Shown: positions 1-11,395 of the stretch, piece by piece | Position numbering within the stretch: position 1 is the stretch's first letter | Layout: each line of letters starts with the position of its first letter | NCBI GenBank assembly: GCA_020746105.1 | Contig: CM036619.1 | Location: forward strand, 10,144,238 to 10,208,237 | DNA: 64,000 nucleotides | Source: Trogon surrucura | Taxonomy: Eukaryota; Chordata; Aves; Trogoniformes; Trogonidae | Direction of reading: 5' to 3' | Position numbers and translations under genes: made by a program | Notes under the pieces: model-generated | What the model saw: only the letters and a program-made list of their open reading frames with translations | The model's database searches: none | Told to the model about the DNA's origin: nothing

Positions 1-577
1 CCACCTCACTACCCGAGAGTCTAGACCACACTTCTGCAGTTTAGCAGCAAGGATGCTGTGGGAGACTGTGTCAAATGCTTTACTGAAGTCAAGGTAGACC
101 ACATCCACCGCTCGGCCATCATCTATCCACCTTATTATATCCTCATAAAAGGCTATGAGGTTAGTCAAGCACGACTTCCCTTTGGTGAAGCCATGTTGAC
201 TGTCTCTAATGACCCTCTTATCCTTGATATGCCTTGAGATGGCACCAAGGATAAGTCGTTCCATCACTTTCCCAGGGATGGAGGTGAGGCTGACCGGTCT
301 ATAGTTACCCGGGTCCTCCTTCTTGCCCTTTTTGAAGACTGGAGTGACATTTGCTTCCCTCCAGTCCTCAGGCACCTCTCCCGTCTCCCAAGACTTGGCA
401 AAGATGATGGAGAGTGGTCTAGCAATGACATCAGCCAGCTCCCTCAGCACCCGTGGATGCATCCCGTCTGGACCCATGGATTTATGGATGTCCAGATTGC
501 TTAATTGGTCCCTAACCCCGTCCTCATCGACTAAAGCAAACTCTTCCACTGCCCTGACTTCTATAGCAGCATCTTTA
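1..577 (-). mobile_element. CR1 LINE fragment with an open reverse-transcriptase frame, continuing beyond the window
   Basis: Read on the minus strand, one frame stays open from about 577 to the window edge (roughly 190 codons). It carries hallmarks of non-LTR reverse transcriptase: NYRPVSLTS with the following PGKVMERL block, GFTKGKSCLTNL, and YLDFSKAFDTVSH, which holds the first catalytic aspartate. The known role of the family is target-primed reverse transcription of its own RNA. The 5' end is truncated at about 577, where the frame meets a stop and A/T-rich unrelated sequence. The rest of the polymerase, including the FADD box, and the 3' tail would lie to the left of the window. The lack of stops or frameshifts over this length suggests a fairly young copy compared with the others here. 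Seen: motifs and open frame. Inferred: age and continuation. Confidence 0.93.
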
Positions 578-919
578 CTTTTTTTATGTTAGAAAAAAAA
601 TCCATACAGATATGTAAGAGTGAGAAAGTTCTGTGAGTAGGTGGTGTAAAATCTGGAGTACCTAAAAATACTTACTCATTTTTAAATAATGATCTAATAA
701 GCTAAATAATTAAAAATAGCTGACTTGGGACTACAATAAAAATAAAGCTTAGCTGCACATTCTTATCTCTGTCCAATGAGATGGCCAGGTCTTTACTTAT
801 ATTAGTACATATTACCTCTCAAGGAGCTTGGCTTCTGCATTTCATTCTATGCACATTTTTCTTGGAAAATTTCTTAGGCTTTGCTTTCTTACACTCTTCA
901 GAAGAAATTATTCACTTAC
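578..919. other. Unique AT-rich sequence, no feature seen
   Basis: Non-repetitive A/T-rich DNA between the CR1 fragment and the leftmost candidate exon. If that exon is real, this is the start of its downstream intron. No conserved motif stood out. Confidence 0.4.
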
Positions 920-1060
920 GCACTTGCTGTAAAGATGCCTGAAATATCAACACCAGTATGGCTTGTTATAGCCACATACATGTGTGATATTCCTGCCATG
1001 CTTTCACTCTTTGCATGTCCAACACATAAGCATGATTGACCTATTTCTCCTACAGATTTT
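920..1060 (-). CDS. Candidate internal coding exon (last in window) of an unrecognised minus-strand gene
   Basis: A 141-base open stretch, 1 nt + 46 codons + 2 nt. On the minus strand it is preceded by ...AATCTATAG (acceptor; polypyrimidine tract weak and distant) and followed by GTAAGTGAAT, a strong donor. Codon 1 begins KSVGEIGQSCLCVGHAKSES and the exon ends ...VDISGIFTAS. Its incoming phase (one base needed) fits the outgoing phase of the 14.7 kb candidate, giving AG|A = Arg at the junction. Two cysteines (SCLC) are visible; there is no signal peptide and I recognise no domain. The frame is open beyond the splice sites up to 1179, so chance cannot be excluded. Function unknown. Confidence 0.35.
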
Positions 1061-3046
1061 CTATAGATTAAATGTTTGTTGAGAGCTATACTTGAAGAAG
1101 GTAATAACATACCCTTAAGATGCATAGATCCACTCCAGGACTGAACCGGTGGTCTTCCGGGTGAAAAATTGATGCACACTAAACATAAACTCCCAATCCA
1201 GTGTTAGAAATGTACTGTGCCTTGAACAGCAGTACATTTGTAAGAAAAATGTAGGCAAACAAACAGATAATTGACTGTTGTGACAATGAACATCATGAAA
1301 AAAAAACCCAGTAAGACAAATTTTACTGAGTATCTGCAGTTAAACTAAAGTAATAGGCTTACTATCTTGTGTTTATCTCATGTTCAGTCACAGCAGCCTG
1401 CTGCCTGTGCAGGAGATGTTAATTCTTACTGTTTGGTAGCTGCTGAGTTCTGAGCTATGGATTGTGCAGTCTGAATTTTTTAGTGACTTTTATTTTGTCA
1501 TGGCCTACAATTATGAAACATTCACTCTAAGGAGTTCTTAGTAGCTTTTCACATTGCTGCCTCTTTCATTGCCACAAAATGGGAACATACACGACCTAAG
1601 GCTAAATGCTGCTCTGCACTGGACAATGGATAAGCTGCTGTGGAGAAAGCTCTGTATGCCACTCATTTTAAAATCTTCCTCCAGGTCCTGAACACAATCT
1701 AAATTCTTCTTATACTGACTTATCAGCTTGCAGAATAAAAATGAAGGTGGGTGAAGGGCAGAGTAATCCATCCTGGGATTCAAACACCCCTCAAGGCAGT
1801 CTTGGTCCAGCAAAACTGACATTTGGGCTGCCATGCCAACATGAAAACACAAGAAACAACATGAAAATAGAAAACTCCATGGACTTCAGCACCAATAAGA
1901 AGAATCAGGGGTTTTATAGTCCAGTTTTGTTCCTTCTCTGAGAAAGTCCAGGTCACTTCTGCACTGACAGTGTGCTGGCGCGGCAACAGCGATTCCCTGG
2001 TGATGCTACTTGGAAACATTGAGGGGGTCACTGAGGGTTTCTAAAGCTGCATTCCCACTCTCAGTAAATTTCTTAGAAGTTGTCCTGGTAGGGAATGACT
2101 CTGTGATGTGACAGCCACAAAAAGCACACACCCAAATTCCCCAAGGAACCATAATGGAGGAGGAGTCTCATGTGATTGCTGCTAATTATGCCTCCTATGA
2201 CAAGTCTAAGAAGGATCTTGGATAACATGGTGCTATTTAAACCCTGGATGAAGAATCACTTGGTTTCAGCAGAGTCTGAACTCCCAGCCTGAGGACTTGC
2301 CTGTCCCTCACTGAGCCAAATGTTGAAGCAATACCTTTGCCCAGATGAGGGAATTCTCCCTCTAAAACTCCATTTTTTTGAAGACCTTGCCTTCACTAAA
2401 TAAGACATTTCTCTTTTTTGTCCACCAAATTGCTTTCACAGACATACACAGAACACAAAGGCTGATCCTAGAAGGCATGGCGATCAGAGGACTTAGGACC
2501 GTGTGGACGCAGCAAGGCTGCCTGTAAGCAATTACCTACTGCCTGAGTTAGGATGTGCTCTCCTCTGCCTTTGAAATAATTGTGGCCAGGACTCCCTTAT
2601 GGTAACTAGCTCTAAAAAAAAGATTAGAATAACCAGATTAGCATATTGACACCATAAGCCCAGCTACGTGTGAATTAACTGCATCCATTCTCAAGCTGTA
2701 AATTTATTTAGTCAGAATCACTGAGCCAGCAAGGAGAGGAAGTTTGTTTTTTTCTTAATGCTGTCAGGGTCAAGACCTGGCATGGCTGCAGTGGGCACTG
2801 CTGCTGCTGTAAGAGTCAGTGATTAAAACAAGATGATTCTTATCCACAGCCAGCACTAAAATAAGCTGTTTAAAAGGAAAGCTTGTTTATGGCACAGTAC
2901 TATGTAGCACAGTAGCACCTAGACTTCCCCTGAACATACTCTCCCTTCCAGAACCCATCTGCTCTGTGATGTGCAGAACTGCTTTTAAAGCAGCCCAACA
3001 TGGGGTCCAGAGGTGAGGAGAAGTAGTCTGCTTGACCCTAACATTG
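1061..3046. other. Unique sequence, no gene or repeat recognised
   Basis: About 2 kb of non-repetitive DNA with only short open frames on either strand, none with convincing splice signals. In the gene model proposed here it would be intron. Confidence 0.4.
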
Positions 3047-3138
3047 AATCATAGAATCATAAGATCATTTAGCTTGGAAAAGACCTCTAAGATCACCAAG
3101 TCCAACTGTTAACCTAGCACTGTCAGGTCCACCACAGA
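3047..3138 (-). mobile_element. CR1 3'-end fragment
   Basis: The plus strand starts with GAATCATAGAATCATAAGAT and runs into the conserved 3' untranslated segment (TTGGAAAAGACCTCTAAGATCA, then AAGTCCAAC). This is the reverse complement of a CR1 terminus, so the element is on the minus strand and is reduced to about 90 bp. The tail type (TTGGAAAAGACCTC) matches the copy at 30.5 kb rather than those at 48 and 60 kb. Confidence 0.9.
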
Positions 3139-4339
3139 GGCTGTCCTTGTCATTGGACTTAGTCTGGAGATGTGGCTAGGGAGCTCCAGACAACCATTCT
3201 TTTTCCTCCCCATTTAGCAAAATCCTAATATCAAACAGGAAAGAGAATGACTGTGGCTACCTTTTCCAGATGTCAGAAGTTGCCAATGATGGTACTATAG
3301 TCTACATTTGGTGGAGACCTGGTCTTACATCAGTTATGTTTCCTGGCTCTTCTCTAGGTTTGAAGTGAGCTCTGATCAGCTCAGGTTCACACATCTTTCT
3401 GAAGCCTATGCACTTCCCTTGTTTGCAGTGTACTCTGCACATTGCTCAGTTTGTGGTGTTCATATCTTTGCTAAGAGAAAAAGACAGCAACCCTCTCCAA
3501 AACTGCAGCTCCATCTTCCACATTCATCTTGCTCTCTATTTTGGTCTCACCAGCTTGTTCTGTTTTTTTGTCTCTTCAGCTTTCAGTAGTACGACATGAC
3601 AATAATCATCATAAGGGAGACCATCAAGCTAGTTTGTCTTTTCTGGGAGAAACATCTCTTGATCCATGGGCTGGCTACTGCTGTAGTAGAGTTAACAGTA
3701 TAGCAAATAGCCTGTATTCCACTTCCTTCAAGTTCATTTTGTTCTTGTGAGGAAAAGCTCTTTGTGTCTTCTGTTAAACACCAGTCTGTGCCTTGCCACT
3801 CACGGGCATGCAAAAACAAGTGATGCTATTGCACAAGCCCATATCATGCTCAGCTGCGAACACTGATGTAGTACATTTGGAAAAAACATACACCACATCT
3901 GGCAAGACTGGTATTCTTTTTGTTAAAAACAATGAGCTATATTTTGGTCTGAGTCCTGTTTTGCTAAAGCTGTACAGCTGCTAAATATAATGCACGTGAG
4001 TACTAAATAGTGCTTTCTCTGTGCCCATGTGAGCACATGTATGTGGGGAATTTGCCTTAAAAGACAAAATTGAAGCTTTTGAGCTTGGGACAACACGAAA
4101 AGAACTTGGACAACTGGATGAACTTGTGAGTGAGAGGGAAGTTCTCTCTCCTGCGCTGTGAAGTGTGGCCAGATAGCCTTGGGCAGACTTGTCACACACA
4201 CAGAGGGAAAAAATGATCCATCACTCTCTGCCTCAGCCATAACTTTCATCTGGCAAAATAACTTTCACCAAATAAATAGCTGCTGATGCTGTTCTCTATA
4301 ACCAGACTGCAGAAAGGTAGCCCTCAGAAGCCATGTCTC

Positions 4340-4383
4340 TCACCAAGTGGTGCAAAGTGGTCCTAGTCACCAAGTGGTACAAA
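4340..4383. repeat. Short tandem duplication, period 27 bp
   Basis: TCACCAAGTGGTGCAAA at 4340-4356 recurs as TCACCAAGTGGTACAAA at 4367-4383 with one mismatch in 17. Probably a local replication-slippage duplication. Confidence 0.8.
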
Positions 4384-5949
4384 AGATAAGCAAAATTCTG
4401 ATAGAAGGTGACCCACAGCTGCCTTAGAACCCTCCAGCCCTGCTGCAGCTCTTCCTGACAGCAGTGAACTCCAGAATAAGCCATTCTGAACATGAGGAAA
4501 AACTCTCCAAGGTTGAGCAATACTCTGCATCCATTGCAATCACATTCAACATCTGCCAGCATCCTCACCAGGCTGCTGCAGTGCATCTTGCTGTAAGAGA
4601 AGAAGAGCTTGGGTTACCTCTATCCCAGGACTGCTTTGCTAGTCAAGTCCTCTAAGTCTGGCAGCTATACTGGCAAAGTTACGCCAGATTTATACAATAA
4701 AAACACCCCCTTGAGGGAAACAGCCTTTACCCTTAAAAGACCAGATTTTTTCCAGTAAGAGCACCTGTAAAAAGCACCAGGGGAGCAGTGTATTTGCAGC
4801 CAAACCTCTGCACCCAGACACGATGTGACCGAGCAGGCAGAAGGGCATCATGAAGATAGAGTTCACCTGTGATTTGCTTTGGCTGGGGTAAAACATTAGG
4901 GCTCTATTGTGTCACTGCAGGCCAACACAACTGGAAGAACAACCAGATCAGTGCTGCTTTCTGAAGTCCCCCTGACGTATGAATACAAATCCCTGTCCTC
5001 CCTGCAAGTAGAGGTGCTGGCTCCTTCTTCTGCTCCTCTCTTTGTGGACCACTGTTTAATTCCTTGCTTGAAATAAAGCTCAGGATGACACAGGAAGGTG
5101 CAGGCTGCTGTCCTCATTGCTTTACAGTTCCCTGTCCTAGGACATTATCAGAAAATACCGAATTGTAGACCTGGACTTCAGAATCAAAGTGAGACATTTT
5201 TAAAGAAACTAAGTTCCTAGACCAAGCATCTGGAAAAAAAAAAAACAAAAAAAACAACAAACACACATTTCACCTGTGAACTTCTTTCACTGCACTGTGT
5301 CCTCTATTCAGAAGGGATATTTTCTCCTCCTCTCATCTCACTGCAGTCAGACCTTAAGTTATGTGGGATACCTTAATCATGACATTTAATATAAATGTTA
5401 ATTCTGATATTTTTTGTGTGTGTGGTCCAATTTAAGAGAAGCCTTACACTAGTTATTATTATCATGGGCATATTCCACAGCACCCAATTGCTTCTCATCG
5501 CACTCACACATCCAGAAATCTCCGCCTCCCATAGATCTCTGTGGTGTTGCCATAAACTTGCAGTAAAAAATACTGCACTCCACAGAAGAGAAAAGGAAAA
5601 TATTTAGGGCAGCTTAGAATAAATCAAATTGAAAGAAGACTGTTTGGCAGCCACATGGGTTCTTTTGCATTTAATTGTGGGGAGGAAAAAAAGAAAAACC
5701 CTTAGTGTTTAAGACTTTGCTCTGTCTGTGATCTGCCACTTAGGTAAGCTCAGTAATGCAGGTGTTTTGATGCAGAAACTAGGTCAAGTTTTTCTGAGGC
5801 GTGGGAAGGCCTCAGATGTTATTTAGCATCACAGGAGTCTGTAGTACTTCCAGGCACTGTGATGAGGAGAGGACACAGAGGCAGAGCTGTTCTCATGTGA
5901 GTCCCACAACAGACAGTGCTAGCAGCTGGGGGAAAGGTCTGCAGAACTT

Positions 5950-6036
5950 TAATTTGCATATATCTCTTTCCTGTCCCTGAGACATCAGCTGCTAAGAACT
6001 GAGGCGAGCCGCCCTCCCGAAAGAGCTAATTTGCAT
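5950..6036 (+). promoter_or_regulatory. Pair of octamer (POU-type) motifs
   Basis: The 10-mer TAATTTGCAT occurs twice in the same orientation, at 5950-5959 and 6027-6036, 77 bp apart. ATTTGCAT is the classical octamer bound by POU-domain factors. The interval between them is GC-richer than its surroundings and has CpGs (GGCGAGCCGCCCTCCCG). An enhancer role is an inference from motif spacing only. Confidence 0.3.
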
Positions 6037-7083
6037 CTAGCAGAAAGCAATAGAAAATGAAGGGGGGTTTCACTAGTTCCCTGTTTGTGTTTTATGTGTC
6101 ACCTGTTCAATCAAAAAAATAAGTGCAGCATGTAAAGCGCTACAGAGCCTTCAACAAGATGAAAAATGGCTTCTCCAAAATGAGTCCAGACGTCAGGTAG
6201 GGCACAGACCAGACAGGGTTACTTCCTCCATCAGAGGAAATTGCCTCTCCCCTGATGGCTAGCAGACCTTCATGAGGTCATCTAGGACCTGGGCCCATCA
6301 CGCACGGCCACATGGCAGCACTGAGAATCCATCCCCACCCACCTTCAGCCCAAGCAGAAATTACCCCACTTCAACGCGAATGGGAAGCTGGGTCACACTG
6401 AGAGCGGGAGAGCTCCCAGCAGTGTTTCCGTCAGACTGCACAGCCTGGCCATGGCCAAAAAGTGAACACATTGAGTCCTGCTGTTGTGGAGCAACCTGAT
6501 TTCCTGATGTCTCCTGATCTCCTCCCTTTCCCCATATCTACTTCCTTTCAGAGTAGAGCAGAGCATGCCAAGCACTGACCTCCAGGTTTCGCTCTGGTGT
6601 GAAGGTAGAGGCACAGCAGAAGGCATCAGTGCTGCTCCACAGTCCCAACATAACCACCCTCTTCTGCTTTTCTCAGCTGTGAGTGACACCAGACTACAGC
6701 ATCCCAGCCATCTGGCCAGACCATCCAAGAGCAATGTGTCATGTCACAATATAGATGTCAAATGTCCCCAGGGAACATGAGCTAGAGGACCCCAAGTGCT
6801 GGACCATGACAATTAAAAGATGGAGGAGCAAAGAGACTGCCAGTTGGGCCAAAATCCCTTTGTATTAGGCCATTGCTACTACCCCAGTGATCTGTCATTT
6901 CCAATCCATTTCAGGTGGCAAATGAAGGATCTGTTCTTACTTCAGCAGCCTCTCTGTTCACCCATCTCTGCTGATGATAAAATGTTTCCAGACAAAAGCT
7001 CCTTCTTGACTCAACCCCCCGACAGGAAAACAGGATAAGCCTATAAGCATGACCCTTCCCGGCACGCATGGATCATGACTCAC

Positions 7084-7098
7084 CTTCTTCACAGATCT
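7084..7098 (-). other. Weak candidate microexon
   Basis: On the minus strand, 15 nt (AGATCTGTGAAGAAG) sit between a very long polypyrimidine run ending GGGAAAG and a consensus donor GTGAGTCAT. Microexons typically need this kind of strong flanking signal. It has no independent phase or homology support, and a chance match is likely. Confidence 0.15.
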
Positions 7099-10000
7099 CT
7101 TTCCCAGAATAGGAAGAAGAAAAGAAAACACAAAAAAAAAGGAAGTACAGCAAGAAGAAAATCTCAGAAGTGCTGCAGGAAAATAAGCACACACCAAAGA
7201 TGTAAAAACAACGGCTACAGACAACTCTACAAATCCTCGTTATAGTACTGTCACACAAAGTTATCATGAAAAAAACCTTGGAAATACAGAAAACAGCACA
7301 GTGTCATGTGAGTTAGTGTCTGCAAGAGAACAGTGAACCTCAGCATCCAGTAAATTGTTAATAGTGAGGTATCTGTCAGACCACATTGGTGCTGTAGACA
7401 TCTTAGTGACCTGCAAAAAGCATCCAAGAGAGGGTAAATGAGCTTCCAAGCTTTGTGTCACTGCAGCTTATATCCTGCTAATAACTAAGTCAAACTCAGC
7501 TGAATACCTTTGCCAAGTCTCAGTTGACTGCCTGCAGCCCTCACGTGAGCTGCAGTCACGAAGAGGTACATCTCACCAGTACTACTGCTGGCAGTAAATT
7601 AAAATTTAGTCCCTGCTTTATTCCAGCATTTCTCTGGAAAGGAAGGATGGGATTCACCCAGAGAGATGAAGGTAACTAAAATATAAAGTCCATCACTGAG
7701 TCCCCTCTAATAATGAAACAAGAGGAATCAGCACTTGGAGGAAATAATCCATCAACCCTAAAGAAGGTAAAAGACCTAAGTTTGCTCGGAGGGCTGATGT
7801 CTTCCCATAGGCGATGCTGGGAGGCCACCTGACAAGCTCAGGTTCTGAAGTCAAACAGGAGGGGATGACTCCCATTCCCACGTGCTAGCATACACCGAAA
7901 TCCATCTGGCCCATGAGACCACTGACCTCCAGGTCCAGGTCAGGTCATTCCCTGAATGAAGCCAGCCAACAGACTTCCATTTAAATCAAAGTCACCAAAG
8001 AATTGGGGGAACTAAAATATGTTGCCAGACTGGTTAGATCTGGTCTGGTTTCATAGTTTCTCAATTTTTTGGACACCTGAAACTTTTTTATTATTTTTAT
8101 TTCTTGAAGCAATGGGGTTTCCTCCTCTTTGCTGGCACTAGCATGGGACACGCGTGCAAAATCTGACATGACAAACAACCTGGATGTGAGCAACACTAGT
8201 GGAAAGACATCGAGGGGAAAGAAAAGGCAGTTCACAAAAACAACAAAACAAAACTACCTTGGCAACCTTGAGCTTTTCACAGTTGTGTTTGCAAAAATAA
8301 ACTCCGTGGTCAGTTCTGGAGTGCTGAATACATGGAAAGGGTCCTTTTTATCCCCTACCAGAACTAAGTCCAAATAAATGCCAATTGTCCCTTACATCAG
8401 CCTCCCACTCCTTACTCCCTCTCTGAGGAATCCATACTGAGTAAATCTGCCCCCACTGTTGCCCTACTGCAACTATTTTGGAACCCCAGCAAGAGGGGAA
8501 GAAAAGGCCTCTGATACCATTACAAAGGAGGAAAACTACTCACTGGACATCACTCCCACTCTCCGAAAGAGGTAACAACTTTTCTTCTACCACTACTGCC
8601 ATGTGATTTGCACTGAAATCCTAAAGCCTTCTCCTCCAGCAGCTGAGCAGACAAACCACAGGCCAGTCACTTTCTCTGTGTTTCAGTTTTCCTCTTAGCA
8701 GAGGGGATAATAAAATTACCCAGAACTAGGGAATGCTGTAGCTTTAATTCATTAACATCTATAAGGAGCTTAGAGATCCTCAGCCGTAAGAGGCTCTGGG
8801 AATGCCACCGGATATGCTTTGCATCTTGTTGCTGCGCTTCGACCTCCAAAATTTCCCTGCTGAATCCACAGATTCAAATTATTTGAGTTCAGAATTTTCT
8901 GACTCGGCAAATTCGAATCGGCTTTTCACAATGACGCGAGGAGTAAAAACGTGCTCTTTGTTAGCGAGAGGAAAGGGGGAGCAGCACTAGGCAATCTGTA
9001 TGCTGCGTGAGTCTGCCACAGTTTATGCACCTGCTGTGACTTCCAAGTCTGAATGCACTGAACGCGCTCCAAGATGCTGATTTTGCAAACAGATGGATTT
9101 TGTAAATCCTGTTAATGTTTCTGTGTGTAAGAGCTTCCCAGCAGAAAGGAGCATGTCCACGTGAGTATCGGATCCACTTACCCTTATAGATTTTAGAACA
9201 GTAGTTTCATTTTACTCAGGTTGGAGATATAAACAGATTTGTTGCAGAGTGGGCACCTGGTTGAATTTGAGAGAAAGGCAACTTTCAGGAAATTAAATTT
9301 TAAATTAACTTCTCTAAGCTGTAAGAAGAAGAGAGATATGTGTGTCTGAAGACACATGAGCTCTTGAGGACTCAGTTCAACCATACTCCAGCAAAATAAC
9401 CAGTTTGGAGATAACATAGGTGCTGTGTGTGCAAACTGATTGTTGTGCTTTCTCTGAATTGCAGAGTTTTCTTCCAAAAAAGTTACTGGAATATTTTGTT
9501 CTTGTAAGGTTTAAGCAGCTTAGGCAGGGAAAATTGCATAACTAGATTGCTATGTGAACTTCAGTATTTGCCACGTACTGAACTGCTTTTGCTTCGTGCA
9601 CATACAGTCGCCTTTTGCATGAGATGGGGCCAGAGAAAGAAACAAGGAAGCTGAGCCTGATAAGAAGGGAAAAAGGGTCCTGGGAGCTGCTCCCAAGAAT
9701 ACAGGAGAAAGTAGGGGGCAGAAGCAGAACAGATGGTGTGCCAGCAGTTTATACAAGGAATTGCTGAAATCCTTCTCTTCACCTAGACAGGAAGACAGCC
9801 CCGGAACAGGGCATGCTCATGCCACACACCTGGCCATGCATGCCACCACCTTTGAATGGGGTGGCTGTCCCAAACCGACCCCAAACAAGGCAAGAAGTGA
9901 GAGTGGTTAAGGTTAGTGGCATTCAGCAAGAACTTTGACACTCTTTGTCACTCCTGGAAGTGGCCTTTCTTAACTACACAGTGAGCCTTCATCAATGGGT

Positions 10001-11342
10001 TTAAGCACAGCCATGGTCTGGGAGTAGGAGGTGGGAACTGCTAAAAAGTTTTTTATGTTTGTGCAGGGACCCCCATACCAGTAGGTACTGAGGTGCTCAG
10101 GCAGGGAGGTGGCAGTCTGGCCATGACTCCACCACCTGAATGCAAAGGAGATTAGCAGGAATTGTATTGGAAGTTGATGTCCAGCTGGCTGAACCCAGCT
10201 CTCAAACTCGCCTCTCTTCAGAGAGATGTAGTGGCCCTGCACCTCCCCACAGTGCTGTGATCATCAGTTGTTGAACACGAGAATCCCGCTCTATGCTGCA
10301 AAACCCTAGCTGTTGTTTTCAGAATTTATTATGTGGGCAATTAACATAGGCAGTCCCATTACTGCTGATGGGATTTATCTGAGTAAATCTCACATGTGTT
10401 ATTCTCCTAGAAAAATAAGCGATCAACTTTTTGGCTTGGCCTAAGTTTCCAAAGATAAATGTACTCACTCATTTACTACTAACTACACAGCTTGTGGCCA
10501 TGTGGTGTGAGTATAAACAAGCTGAACAAATGTCTAGTATGAGAAGGAATAAAACCTTAATGCAAAAAATTGATTTAGTGATCTCTTTGCAGCCAGTGAG
10601 ATGGATATTTCAGTGCCAGGTCTGACTATGTGAAATAGTAATTGTGTAATTAGCACTTCATGACTGGAGTTTGCTTCTTTTCCTTCCCAATCATTAAAGC
10701 TGTGTTGATCTGCTCAGAACATACTGGTAATTTCTGAATATATAGGCAAGAAAAGGACAAACCACAACAGCCTACTGAGTCTCTCTTTATTTCTCTGCAC
10801 TGATGTGTAGTTGACCTTGCCAGATAAAGACTTCCCAACAGGACAAGAACAAGGAGACAGGGCAGTACCTGAGCTGAAATAGCAGGTCACAAGATTACAG
10901 CCATCCAGCAGAAGATGACTGGGGCAATGCTGCTGTTAAAGCTGGGGCACAGAGTCATACACAGCTGCTGAGCACACGGAGCAGCTCCCTGCTTGCTGCA
11001 CACTACACACAGCTTACACCCTCGAGTACAAGCATTAACCGTGTGAGCATTCTGCAGCAAATCCCCACCTGCACAAGAACCAAAACAATTCTTGGCCGCA
11101 AAAGACTTGCTTTGTGAGGTGGTTTCCTCCCGTTACTTTCTGCAGCATTTCAAAGCTTGCAGAGCAAGGCTGTACTTTGGTGTCTCTCTGCACCCTGTGT
11201 ATGTATGCCTTTTAACAAAACTACAGCTATTATTTTGCTTTTGACTATGTCTGTAGCATTTCCCAGCCCTGGGAGATCTGACCCTTCATAACTACTCATG
11301 TCACCACAAGTGGTGCTTGAAGTGGGGCTGTTGAGTACCATG

Positions 11343-11395
11343 GCCGGGATTTTCAAAGATGCGTAAGGGGTTAGGTGCCTACCTCCTGAGGTTTT
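11343..11395. repeat. Decayed ancient interspersed repeat fragment
   Basis: GGGATTTTCAAAGATGCGTAAG followed by GGGTTAGGTGCCTACCTCCT resembles the start of an old palindromic repeat that I associate with turtle, crocodile and bird genomes (GGGATTTTCAAA...CCTAAGGGAGTTAGG type). The family name is not asserted. Identification is from memory of the motif, so confidence is limited. Confidence 0.4.

Larger units (their letters stand above)
3139..11340. other. Mostly unique sequence; short local repeats and regulatory-like motifs only
   Basis: No transposon copy and no convincing exon except a weak 15-nt microexon candidate at 7084-7098. It holds a 27-bp tandem duplication at 4340-4383, two TAATTTGCAT octamer-type motifs at 5950 and 6027, and a CpG-keeping block at about 8850-9080. 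In the proposed minus-strand gene this lies in a single 13.7-kb intron. Confidence 0.4.

Noticed and set aside
9193-9477. Minus-strand frame with a CPLC motif near its end
   Set aside because: A single CxxC without a partner pair is not a zinc finger; no further support.
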